DNA of 64,000 nt from Yoonia sp. SS1-5 (GTDB lineage: Bacteria > Pseudomonadota > Alphaproteobacteria > Rhodobacterales > Rhodobacteraceae): positions 1,240,001 to 1,304,000 of the forward strand of contig NZ_CP151767.2 in NCBI RefSeq assembly GCF_038443705.2, written 5' to 3'. Positions 9,129 through 15,982 of this stretch are shown piece by piece. A model generated the notes under the pieces. The model saw only the letters and a list, made by a program, of their open reading frames with translations. It was not told the DNA's origin and searched no databases. The first letter of the stretch is position 1; each line of letters begins with the position of its first letter. The position numbers were made by a program, and so were the translations under genes.

Positions 9129-9608
9129 TCAAAGGGTGATCGTCCATGTCTCTTCGACCAGATCGACACCAAAGGAATGCGCAGGACGTGCGTCGACGCG
9201 GCTGAACCCATTGCGCCGATATATGCAGCCTGCTGCCTTGTGGCTTTCATGGGTCCATAAGGTCATGCCGCGATACCCGGCGTTCCGCGCGAAACCCAGA
9301 CACTGATCCAGCAGCCCCTGCGCGACACCGCGCCCGCGGGCTGCGGGCACGACAAAGAACAGGCGCAGCTTGGCGGTATGCGCGTCATGTTGGACGCAAA
9401 AGATATGGCCCAACCGGGTGCCATCATCATCCGCAACCCAGCCCGCCTCGCGACTTGGGTCGTGATCTGACAGGAAGTCCGTCACAATTTCCGATACCAA
9501 CACGCCAAAGCTGTCATCGAACCCATCCGATCTGGCATAATGGGCTGCGTTTTCGGCGATCAGCCAGTCCGCATCAGAAGCATCGAAAGGGCGCAGGGCA
9601 AATTGCAT
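9129..9608 (-). CDS. GNAT family N-acetyltransferase
   Basis: A 159-residue GNAT protein. Visible elements are the N-terminal 'MQFALRPFDASDADWL' strand, a central strand 'LRLFFVVPAARGRGVAQGLLDQCL' holding the RGRGVA pyrophosphate loop that binds acetyl-CoA, and 'AAGCIYRRNGF' near the end. Related proteins are often fused to, or encoded near, MarR regulators, but none is adjacent here. The start at 9608 is chosen over one 63 bases upstream because the GNAT fold begins here and GGGTGA precedes it. Substrate unknown. Confidence 0.8.
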   Translation of the reverse strand: MQFALRPFDASDADWLIAENAAHYARSDGFDDSFGVLVSEIVTDFLSDHDPSREAGWVADDDGTRLGHIFCVQHDAHTAKLRLFFVVPAARGRGVAQGLLDQCLGFARNAGYRGMTLWTHESHKAAGCIYRRNGFSRVDARPAHSFGVDLVEETWTITL

Positions 9609-9688
9609 ATATTCACCCTGCCCTGCCAACCCTTGCCAATCAAGCCGCCCGCACGGTAGGACGTTTTGCACGGATCACGAGGATAGTC

Positions 9689-9880
9689 ATGGGTATCAAC
9701 AGCGAACGCGACATCGAAGCCAATATGCAGATCGGCCCGACAGATCTGGGCATGGTTCGTATTTTCATCGAGGCTGGCGGCACCGAAATCCCGATGGATT
9801 TCGACCCGGATGAAGCAGATGAAATCGCAGAAGAGATCAAGGCCGCCGCCCTGGCCGCCCGGGCCGTCGGCAAGCGCTGA
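9689..9880 (+). CDS. small conserved protein, DUF6324 type
   Basis: A 63-residue acidic protein, MGINSERDIEANMQIG..., ending in an Ala/Lys-rich helix. It resembles the small DUF6324 family seen in Rhodobacterales; function is unknown. A GGA-type site (ACGAGGA) lies 6 bases before the ATG at 9689, which is preferred over upstream in-frame codons that would run through the promoter of the divergent acetyltransferase gene. It ends 23 bases from the convergent mmcB. Confidence 0.7.
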   Translation: MGINSERDIEANMQIGPTDLGMVRIFIEAGGTEIPMDFDPDEADEIAEEIKAAALAARAVGKR

Positions 9881-9903
9881 ACCACCGAAGCAGCCCGGTC
9901 TAT

Positions 9904-10365
9904 CTAGAACCGCTCTGTCACCAGGCCCGGGTCACGTGCAATATGCGCCCTGATCGCGGCATGACGCGCGAATTTCTGGATCATGACCTTGCGGCGTGCA
10001 GGTGCCAGCCGACGCTCGGGCGCCATGCGAATGATTTCCGCATCATACCCATCAGCAATGATCAGCCCCATATCGTCCGGCAACAGCTCTGTCGGAAAGG
10101 CGCTATCGACGGCAAAGAACAACCGGTCGCACCATTCAATATAACCCTGCCATTTGTGATCTGATTGAAAATCGGCACGGCTCGACTTGCATTCGACGAT
10201 CCAGACCTCGCCCTTTGGGCCAAGCCCCATCACATCGACACGCAAGCCCGATGTCGGCGTCAGTTCTTCGACGCTGACAAAATCATGGCTGCGCAAATGG
10301 CGCCCGACCCCACGGGCCAGCTTTTGTCCCGGCAATAACTGGTTGAGTGTGTCACCTTCAAGCAT
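9904..10365 (-). CDS. mmcB: MmcB family DNA repair protein
   Basis: A 153-residue protein of the MmcB/DUF3037-like putative nuclease family, described in Caulobacter as a DNA-damage-induced factor linked to lesion tolerance. The PD-(D/E)xK-like core is visible as 'LRVDVMGLGPKGEVWIVECKSSRADF' (Asp ... ExK) around residues 43-68, followed by 'WCDRLFFAVD'. The frame extends far upstream, but family members start near MLEGDTL, giving the ATG at 10365. It is transcribed divergently from the arsR-like gene. Confidence 0.82.
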   Translation of the reverse strand: MLEGDTLNQLLPGQKLARGVGRHLRSHDFVSVEELTPTSGLRVDVMGLGPKGEVWIVECKSSRADFQSDHKWQGYIEWCDRLFFAVDSAFPTELLPDDMGLIIADGYDAEIIRMAPERRLAPARRKVMIQKFARHAAIRAHIARDPGLVTERF

Positions 10366-10411
10366 GGCAAGACCCTGAACAATAGGTGAACAAAAATCAA
10401 GCAGGAAAGAC

Positions 10412-10441
10412 TTGACGTAATACCATTGGGTTTCATATATA
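10412..10441 (+). promoter_or_regulatory. probable sigma-70 promoter of the ArsR gene
   Basis: TTGACG at 10412-10417 and TATATA at 10436-10441 are separated by 18 bases, close to the consensus. The expected start point is about 20-25 bases before the ATG at 10472. The -10 element lies inside the perfect palindrome at 10420-10457. Confidence 0.6.
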
Positions 10442-10457
10442 TGAAACCCAATGGTAT
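10420..10457. promoter_or_regulatory. 38-bp perfect palindrome, likely ArsR-type operator
   Basis: Each 19-base half is an exact reverse complement of the other (left half ATACCATTGGGTTTCATAT). The palindrome covers the spacer and -10 box of the arsR promoter and sits in the divergent arsR/mmcB region. A dimeric ArsR-family repressor binding here would block its own transcription. In RNA the same sequence would form a long hairpin, but it is mostly upstream of the predicted start point. Confidence 0.75.
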
Positions 10458-10471
10458 CACAAAGGTCACAT

Positions 10472-10786
10472 ATGACAACACAAGCTGCATTCCGGGCGCT
10501 GGCGGACCCGACCCGCCGTGACATTCTGATGATGTTGCGCGGGCAGGACATGACCATCGCCGAGGTGGCGCAGAATTTCGACATGACCCGGGCTGCGGTC
10601 AAAAAACACCTGACGGTTCTGTCAGATGGCGGCTTGATCACCGTCCGGGCGGCAGGGCGCGAACGGATCAATACGATAAACCCCGCGGGCATGGCACCTG
10701 TCCTGGATTGGCTCACTTTCTTTGATGCCTTCTGGGACGATCGCCTGACAGCATTGAAAGCCGCCATTGAAAAGGACAAGACATGA
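10472..10786 (+). CDS. ArsR family winged-helix transcriptional regulator
   Basis: A 104-residue ArsR/SmtB-fold repressor. 'FRALADPTRRDILMMLRGQDMTIAEVAQNFDMTRAAVKKHLTVLSDGGLI' shows the typical helix-turn-helix and wing. No CxCxxC metal site is present, so it is probably not a metal sensor. Such metal-free ArsR proteins are commonly coupled to SRPBCC/AHSA1 proteins, as here, where the next gene overlaps by ATGA. A palindrome overlaps its own promoter, suggesting autoregulation. The ATG at 10472 is preferred because an AAAGG lies about 7 bases upstream. Confidence 0.88.
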   Translation: MTTQAAFRALADPTRRDILMMLRGQDMTIAEVAQNFDMTRAAVKKHLTVLSDGGLITVRAAGRERINTINPAGMAPVLDWLTFFDAFWDDRLTALKAAIEKDKT

Positions 10787-11199
10787 CATTGCGAAAATCC
10801 ATTTACCTGCAGGCCAACAAGGAAGAGGTCTGGGCGTTCCTGACTGATCCCGAAAAACTGGCGTTGTGGTTTCACAAACCGAAAGCGCCCTTGGCCGCCG
10901 GGAATGACTACGCGATGTACGGCACCGACAGCGGCAACAAACTCATGTGGGGCCAGATCATTGACGCAACCCCGCATGACCGTCTGTCCTACACATTCAC
11001 AATCGCCCCCATGGACGGCGCGGTCAGCACAGTCACCTGGACGCTGGATGAGGTCCCCGGCGGAACCCGGCTGTCACTGGTGCATGAGGGCCTGCCCGAA
11101 GGCGAGGCGGCATTTGGTTTGACGCTGGCGCTGGACAAGGGATGGGATGACCATTTGGGACGGATGCGTGCCGCACTACATGACGTGGACGCAAAGTGA
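10783..11199 (+). CDS. SRPBCC (AHSA1/START-like) domain protein
   Basis: A 138-residue SRPBCC-fold protein: 'KEEVWAFLTDPEKLALWFHKP' at the N-terminus, then beta-sheet segments and a C-terminal helix 'GWDDHLGRMRAAL'. This fold makes a deep hydrophobic pocket that binds lipids or other small ligands. It is translationally coupled to the ArsR gene and is a common partner of metal-free ArsR regulators. The ligand is unknown; it might be the signal that relieves repression, but sequence does not show this. Confidence 0.85.
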   Translation: MTLRKSIYLQANKEEVWAFLTDPEKLALWFHKPKAPLAAGNDYAMYGTDSGNKLMWGQIIDATPHDRLSYTFTIAPMDGAVSTVTWTLDEVPGGTRLSLVHEGLPEGEAAFGLTLALDKGWDDHLGRMRAALHDVDAK

Positions 11200-11485
11200 C
11201 CTGCCAAGGGGAATCGCCGGTGCCAAAACTGGTTCGGGCGATTCCACGCCAAAAGTCGCCCTCTGTGCCGCCCGAGACGCGCGTTAATCATGCTAGATGA
11301 AAGTTATTGAGCAGTTTCAATGCATAAGCGGATTTTCGCCGAAATCCTGGTAATGGAACTGTGCCAGAATATGACGGCAATGGGGCGGGTGACGCTAGGT
11401 AACGAACCACAAAACCATGGCAGCGACACGATTTCGTCAGGATTTTCTATCAAAAAGGACATGTACCAAAGTTGAGGACCGTACC

Positions 11486-11632
11486 ATGTCATTGTTTGCC
11501 GATATCACCTTCGTAGAAGTTTGCATGGCTCTTTTGACAGTTGGTGTGGCGGAACGCGCTTTGCTTGCCTTTGCCCCTATCGAAATGGTTGGCCCCGACG
11601 GTTGGTTGATCAAAGGCGATATTCAGGAATAA
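11486..11632 (+). CDS. possible 48-residue small protein
   Basis: An open frame starting MSLFADITFVEVCMALLTVG with TTGAGG 7-9 bases before the ATG. Residues 8-30 are hydrophobic and could form one membrane helix or an amphipathic segment; the tail is acidic. I recognise no family. It occupies an otherwise empty stretch between the SRPBCC gene and a possible structured RNA. It may be chance. Confidence 0.3.
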   Translation: MSLFADITFVEVCMALLTVGVAERALLAFAPIEMVGPDGWLIKGDIQE

Positions 11633-11640
11633 ATCCACCC

Positions 11641-11885
11641 TCACCCTTGCCCGCAGCGCCTTGGACACCTACTTGAGCCTTGGCGAGTTTCTGCGCTCTG
11701 CGTGTTCAAAGGTACAAATCCAGTGGCCTTAAGCAAATCCGAGGGAGCCGGCTCTGTCTGGATCCTGGTCTAGTTACCTGGCGCCCACCTGTATACACAG
11801 GTCCTCGGGGTTAGTTGCCTTACGATTGCCGCGGTTCTCGCCACCCTTGAACCTCTAGGGTCAGGACCCTAGCTTTGTCGTTTTC
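11641..11885 (+). ncRNA. candidate structured RNA of unknown class
   Basis: No convincing reading frame covers this stretch, but complementary segments nest in order: GGCGAG 11682-11687 with CTCGCC 11837-11842, AGGTA 11710-11714 with TACCT 11775-11779, and ATCCAG 11718-11723 with CTGGAT 11758-11763. A small hairpin (ACCTG/CAGGT, 11787-11802) lies on the 3' side. An 8-bp GC-rich hairpin at 11855-11872 followed by CTTTGTCGTTTT could end the transcript. One long stem with an asymmetric internal bubble and a 3'-strand hairpin recalls 6S RNA, but this is only a resemblance. Confidence 0.35.
11855..11872 (+). terminator. hairpin, possible terminator
   Basis: CTAGGGTC-AG-GACCCTAG is a perfect 8-bp stem with a 2-base loop, followed on the plus strand by CTTTGTCGTTTT. 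It overlaps the last codons of the convergent small gene. The T run is interrupted, so termination is uncertain. Confidence 0.45.
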
Positions 11886-12078
11886 CAAAGAACATCGGGA
11901 ATAAGCGCGCCAGAAAACCCGGTGCAGCGCCCAGGTCAACTTGCGGTACGGCAACTTTCTTTTTCTTTTCCTTGCGCGGATCGGCAAAGGGGATGAACGT
12001 CGTCTCTTCCTCGCTCAACCCGTCGGCTTTGTCCTGCAGTTTCGCCGCATCAATGGGGAGAAAACGTTTGGTCGTCAT
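11869..12078 (-). CDS. hypothetical protein, 69 residues
   Basis: A short protein beginning MTTKRFLPIDAAKLQDKADG, with a Lys-rich middle (KEKKKK) and a hydrophobic/basic tail 'FLARLFPMFFGKRQS' that could touch the membrane. No family recognised. The ATG at 12078 has AAAGGA 8 bases upstream, which favours it over a start 69 bases earlier. Between it and nusB (12079-12337) I see no convincing gene. Confidence 0.5.
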   Translation of the reverse strand: MTTKRFLPIDAAKLQDKADGLSEEETTFIPFADPRKEKKKKVAVPQVDLGAAPGFLARLFPMFFGKRQS

Positions 12079-12337
12079 ATCGGTGGTCCTTTCCACTTGT
12101 CGATGACGCCTGCCCGTCCCTCCCTGATAAAATGCGTGGTCCCCCAACCGGTCGCAAACAAGGATGATCGTAGCAGCGATCCTACAAGCGTCTGATCTAT
12201 CTTATGCCGACCAACGCCGAAGCCAAAGCAACCGATGCCACGTTGCGCGATGTTTTGCCGATCTTCATGCCATTTCCGCCCCTACAGCCGCGAAATGCCA
12301 AATATTACACCACTAAAGGGCAGATCGCGCGGCAGTG

Positions 12338-12811
12338 TCAGCGTGCAAATGCGTCTGGTCTGGCTTCGCGGGCCATGTGATCCAGCACCGCATTCACGAA
12401 TTTGGGCTCTTTTTCGTCATTCGAGAACGCCTCGGCCAGCCCCACGAATTCGGCAATCACCACCTTTGGCGGTGTTTCTTTTGCGGTCAGCTCGGCACCG
12501 GCGGCGCGAAACAAGGCGCGCAAGGTGGGGTCGATGCGGGCGATGGGCCATTTGGCAACAAGGGCCCGATCCGTCATCTGGTCAATCCGCGCCTGATCGT
12601 TCACGGCCCCTTCCATCAGCCCCCGGAACGTGTCGATATCGCCTTCGATCATTTCGCCTTCATCATAGGATGCACCAAAACGGTGGTCTTCGAATTCGGC
12701 GATGATTGTATCAACGGTCTGTCCAGAGGACTCCATCTGGAACAGTGCCTGAACGGCGTAAAACCGGGCGGCCGATTTCATTTTCCGGCGCTGATTATTC
12801 GAAATTGTCAT
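12338..12811 (-). CDS. nusB: transcription antitermination factor NusB
   Basis: A 157-residue all-helical NusB protein. The N-terminal Arg-rich 'RRKMKSAARFYAVQALFQME' is the RNA-binding helix. 'IDPTLRALFRAAGAEL' and 'VVIAEFVGLAEAFSNDEKEPKFVNAVLDHMA' are family signatures. NusB with S10 (NusE) binds boxA RNA during rRNA transcription. The start overlaps the ribH stop by 4 bases, placing it last in the riboflavin gene cluster, an arrangement common in alphaproteobacteria. Confidence 0.95.
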   Translation of the reverse strand: MTISNNQRRKMKSAARFYAVQALFQMESSGQTVDTIIAEFEDHRFGASYDEGEMIEGDIDTFRGLMEGAVNDQARIDQMTDRALVAKWPIARIDPTLRALFRAAGAELTAKETPPKVVIAEFVGLAEAFSNDEKEPKFVNAVLDHMAREARPDAFAR

Positions 12812-13347
12812 GCTGTGTCGCTGTTATCCATATCGCCCGCCAGCAGTATCTCACGTGTGAAACCAACCGCTTTTTCGGCCTTGCCCCACTTACGGGCGAG
12901 TGCAACAAGGTGCAAGGCTGCCGCTGCGGCCCCGCCGCCTTTATTCATTTGCGCAGGATCGGCCCGGACGGCGGCCTGTTCGTAATTCTCAACTGTCAGA
13001 ATGCCATTACCGATGCAGACCCCCTGCAGGCCAAGCAATTGAACAGCGCGCGAGCTATCATTGCAGACCGTGTCGTAATGGGTGGTTTCACCCCGGATGA
13101 CGCAGCCAAGGGCGACATAACCGTCAAAATTGCTCATCCTTTCGGCGATCCCGATGGCGGTGGGAATTTCCAACGCACCCGGGACCTGGATGATCTCATG
13201 CGCGGCGCCCACCTGATCTAGTTTGGCGACAGCACCGGCGATCTGATGATCGGAAATATCCTTGTAATACGGTGATGCAACAATCAGGATTTTCACCGGT
13301 TTGTCGAATTCCGGCAATGCCATGATATGATGTGACGGTCCGGCCAT
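12808..13347 (-). CDS. ribH: 6,7-dimethyl-8-ribityllumazine synthase
   Basis: A 179-residue lumazine synthase that condenses 5-amino-6-ribitylamino-uracil with 3,4-dihydroxy-2-butanone 4-phosphate, the penultimate step of riboflavin synthesis. Visible motifs are 'ILIVASPYYKDISDHQIAGA', 'VPGALEIPTAI', 'GYVALGCVIRGETTHYDTVCNDSSRAV' (catalytic His in the GETTHYD loop) and 'GNGILTVENYEQA'. The start overlaps the ribB stop (TAATG). An ATG 24 bases in is an alternative start. It follows ribB and precedes nusB. Confidence 0.94.
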   Translation of the reverse strand: MAGPSHHIMALPEFDKPVKILIVASPYYKDISDHQIAGAVAKLDQVGAAHEIIQVPGALEIPTAIGIAERMSNFDGYVALGCVIRGETTHYDTVCNDSSRAVQLLGLQGVCIGNGILTVENYEQAAVRADPAQMNKGGGAAAAALHLVALARKWGKAEKAVGFTREILLAGDMDNSDTA

Positions 13348-14477
13348 TATCCGATCTCCGATATCTTGCGTGTGCCTGTGATTTCCAGCCCATATGCATC
13401 CAGGCCCACGACCTTGGGCCTGGGTGAATTCGTCAAAAGTTCGATCTTGTGCAGCCCAAGCGAACTCAGGATCTGCGCCCCCAAACCATATTGGCGCAGG
13501 GTTTGCGGTGTCGTTTCCTCGCCTGTCTCCAGCTTCATATGCACGTCGCGCAGCAGAACCAAGGCGCCCCTGCCCTCGGCCGCGATGAGTTTCATTGCAT
13601 CGCCAAATTCATCCCGTCGACCGCGCGGGCCAGCGCCGACCACGTCAAGCAAAGGATCCATGGCGTGCATCCGAACCAGCACAGGTTCGGGCGTTGAAAT
13701 ATCGCCTTTCACCAGGGCGATATGTTCCGCGCCCTGTGTCTCGTCGTTATAAATACGCATTTCCCAATCGCCGCCAAACTCGGATTGGATGGTGCGCGTT
13801 TCCTGCACGCGCACCAGATTGTCGTGGCGACGGCGATAGGCAATCAGGTCACTGATCGTGCCGATCTTCAGGCCATGCAGCTGCGCAAAAGCGATCAGGT
13901 CCGGCAGGCGGGCCATCTCGCCGTCCTCTTTCATGATTTCACAAATAACGCCGGATGGGTTCAGACCAGCGAGGCGACTGATATCAACCGCAGCCTCCGT
14001 ATGGCCAGCGCGGACAAGGACACCACCATCGCGGGCGCGCAGCGGAAAGACGTGACCGGGTGTGGCTATATCTGCGGCACCTTTGCTGGCATCAATTGCT
14101 GTGGCCACGGTCAAGGCGCGGTCGGCGGCGGAGATACCCGTGCTGACCCCCTCGCGGGCTTCGATACTGACGGTAAAGGCGGTCTCGTGTCGTGAGGAGT
14201 TGTGAGACGCCATCAGCGGTAGACCGAGTGCGTCGATACGTTCGCCGGGAAGTGTCAGGCAAATCAGGCCGCGACCGTGCTTGGCCATGAAGTTGATTGC
14301 GTCAGGCGTGGCCATTTGGGCGGGAATAACCAGATCGCCTTCATTTTCACGATCCTCGTGATCGACAAGGATGAACATGCGCCCGTTGCGGGCATCCTCG
14401 ATGATATCTTCTGTTTTGCTGATCGCGTCGGAATAATCGCGCTCAACCGGGCCAGCCGTTTCAAAATTGTGGTTCAT
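13347..14477 (-). CDS. ribB: 3,4-dihydroxy-2-butanone-4-phosphate synthase with degenerate RibA-like C-terminal domain
   Basis: A 376-residue protein. Residues ~1-215 are a full RibB domain: the metal/substrate loop '[11 protein letters not shown]' is at 39-49, followed by 'RGLICLTL' and the Thr-rich '[10 protein letters not shown]' region. It converts ribulose 5-phosphate to the four-carbon riboflavin precursor. The C-terminal ~160 residues align with GTP cyclohydrolase II but contain no cysteine. The zinc-binding HSECLTGD...CDC region is replaced by '[17 protein letters not shown]', so this half cannot bind zinc in the usual way. Such RibB-RibA-like hybrids have been called RibBX. A separate ribA should exist outside this window. 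Confidence 0.9.
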   Translation of the reverse strand: MNHNFETAGPVERDYSDAISKTEDIIEDARNGRMFILVDHEDRENEGDLVIPAQMATPDAINFMAKHGRGLICLTLPGERIDALGLPLMASHNSSRHETAFTVSIEAREGVSTGISAADRALTVATAIDASKGAADIATPGHVFPLRARDGGVLVRAGHTEAAVDISRLAGLNPSGVICEIMKEDGEMARLPDLIAFAQLHGLKIGTISDLIAYRRRHDNLVRVQETRTIQSEFGGDWEMRIYNDETQGAEHIALVKGDISTPEPVLVRMHAMDPLLDVVGAGPRGRRDEFGDAMKLIAAEGRGALVLLRDVHMKLETGEETTPQTLRQYGLGAQILSSLGLHKIELLTNSPRPKVVGLDAYGLEITGTRKISEIG

Positions 14478-14538
14478 GCAAATCCCCGGTGATCATTGCA
14501 GGCCAGATAGCCCAGCAGCCGGGATTCGGAAAGAGCTG

Positions 14539-14607
14539 GATGGATCGAGATCCATCTTACGACGTCTCGCCAGAGCTATTCGGCGTAGGATGGATCTCGA
14601 TCCATCC
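14539..14607. repeat. REP-like three-hairpin element, copy 2
   Basis: Hairpin 1 (14539-14556) is GATGGATC-GA-GATCCATC. The linker holds a short CGCC/GGCG pair, then GGCGTA. Hairpin 2 (14588-14607) is GGATGGATC-TC-GATCCATCC. The layout equals the copy at 108-171. The element runs into the 3' end of the gene at 14576-15232 and supplies its last codons and stop. Confidence 0.7.
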
Positions 14608-15232
14608 ATCCTTCAAAATAATGCGACGCTGGCAGATAACCCGCCATTTGCCCGGCACTCGCCCATTCCCGCTCAAATGCCGTGTCCCCAATCATCAGAA
14701 ATCTGTCCGCGGGCGCCCCCGACGTCTTGACCACCATCTTGATACGATCACGCATGACAGACCAGGGATCGTCAAAACTGGGCCCGGCAAAGGCCGCATC
14801 AATCCCGGCCAGGCTTGACAGATGCAGGGCAGAAACCGGCTTGTGAACGATCCCGACCCGACGTGTTTGATGCAAGTCGCCAAGCTTGCGGGCGCGATCC
14901 GTGGGCAATGCATCCCCGTCGCGCAGTATATGCAACGCGTTACTGGAGAAAAGGAACCCGATCAGGTCATGTCCGGTGCTTGCCCGAATGCCCGCATATG
15001 TGCGGTATGGCAGCCCCAGCGCCTTGGCCCGTTTGACCCGCAACCGAACCACTTCGACCGGCAAGTCCGGCAACAAAGCCTTGCGTGCCTTGCGCCACGC
15101 GTGGCGGCGCCAACTCTGGCCGGGTTCATTGACGTGTCCCGAGTTATGTCCGATCCCTGTCACGGCATAAGTCCAACTTGTTTCTCGCAGCGCAAGCCTG
15201 ACCTGCAGACGTATCGAAGTCAAACATCGCAT
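14576..15232 (-). CDS. conserved hypothetical protein with GIGHNSG motif
   Basis: A 218-residue protein without a recognised domain. Around residue 27 it carries GIGHNSG, a short motif frequent in alphaproteobacterial proteins of unknown function, then 'SWRRHAWRKARKALLPDLPVEVVRLRVKRAKALGLPYRTYA'. The latter resembles a conserved Rhodobacterales protein found beside riboflavin genes. The last ~10 residues (GWMDRDPSYAE) are encoded by the REP-like element, so the natural C-terminus has probably been replaced or extended. The start is uncertain; a later one near GIGHNSG is possible. It lies between ribE and ribB on the same strand. Confidence 0.65.
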   Translation of the reverse strand: MRCLTSIRLQVRLALRETSWTYAVTGIGHNSGHVNEPGQSWRRHAWRKARKALLPDLPVEVVRLRVKRAKALGLPYRTYAGIRASTGHDLIGFLFSSNALHILRDGDALPTDRARKLGDLHQTRRVGIVHKPVSALHLSSLAGIDAAFAGPSFDDPWSVMRDRIKMVVKTSGAPADRFLMIGDTAFEREWASAGQMAGYLPASHYFEGWMDRDPSYAE

Positions 15233-15256
15233 ACCGCAACAACGGCAAACATCCAG

Positions 15257-15856
15257 TCAGCCGTCATAGTCCCGAAGGCGCGCCACATAGCGCGCCATCG
15301 TGTCAATCTCGAGGTTGATCAAATCACCCTCGACCACATCACCCCATGTCGTCGCCTGCTTGGTATGCGGGATGAAATTGACGCCGAATTCTGCACCTGA
15401 AACGGCATTCACCGTCAGCGACGTTCCGTTCAGGGCAACAGACCCTTTGGGCGCAATGAACCGCGCCAGATGTGCCGGGGCACGAAAGACAACGCGTGTG
15501 CTGTCGCCCTCATCATGAAGACCTGTCACCTCGGCCACACCATCAACATGGCCTGACACAATATGCCCGCCCAATTCGTCGCCGACTTTCAAAGCACGTT
15601 CCAGATTGACCCGCCGACCCGCCTGCCAGTGACCCAAATTGGTTGCGCCAACCGTCTCTGCCGAAATTTCGACGTCAAACCAGCCCTCGGGGTCCGCACC
15701 TTTGGCAACGACCGTCAGGCAAACACCATCGCACGCGATTGAAGCGCCCAGATCAATCCCGGATACCGTATAGCTGGTTGCGATCCGCGCGCGCAGGTCA
15801 CCGCGCTGTTCCAACACCACGATGCGGCCGATATCTGTTACAATTCCCGTAAACAT
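15257..15856 (-). CDS. ribE: riboflavin synthase alpha chain
   Basis: A 199-residue riboflavin synthase that dismutates two lumazines to riboflavin. It has the diagnostic N-terminal 'MFTGIVTDIG' and the two homologous lumazine-binding barrels: residues ~1-95 with 'SIACDGVCLTVV', and ~96-190 with 'GGHIVSGHVDG' and 'VALNGTSLTVN'. The open frame extends upstream, but MFTGIV is the family start, giving 15856. It belongs with ribB/ribH/nusB downstream; kpsS and kpsC on the other strand separate it from ribD. Confidence 0.95.
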   Translation of the reverse strand: MFTGIVTDIGRIVVLEQRGDLRARIATSYTVSGIDLGASIACDGVCLTVVAKGADPEGWFDVEISAETVGATNLGHWQAGRRVNLERALKVGDELGGHIVSGHVDGVAEVTGLHDEGDSTRVVFRAPAHLARFIAPKGSVALNGTSLTVNAVSGAEFGVNFIPHTKQATTWGDVVEGDLINLEIDTMARYVARLRDYDG

Positions 15857-15982
15857 ACCCGTCCTTAACCCAAACAGTCTATTTCCGGCATGACCTAGCG
15901 GGTTGCAGATGGGCAAGCAAGCATGCCGACTTGCAAGATCAACCCGTTCGCGGCACAACAAGGCACCCTGAAAGCGCGGTCC

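Noticed and set aside
8963..9250. Minus-strand open frame (95 codons) between tRNA-His and the GNAT gene, with protein-like codon use
   Set aside because: It overlaps both the tRNA and 120 bases of the acetyltransferase, has no ribosome site and matches no family I know. It could be a gene remnant, but support is too weak.
11641..11880. Two-piece tmRNA (ssrA) as identity of the unassigned stretch
   Set aside because: No tRNA-like TTCGA T-loop, no CCA end and no plausible tag reading frame ending in Ala-Ala on either strand.
12079..12337. Plus-strand frame beginning MPTNAEAKATDAT between the 69-residue gene and nusB
   Set aside because: It runs into the nusB coding sequence on the other strand, lacks a ribosome site and resembles nothing known.
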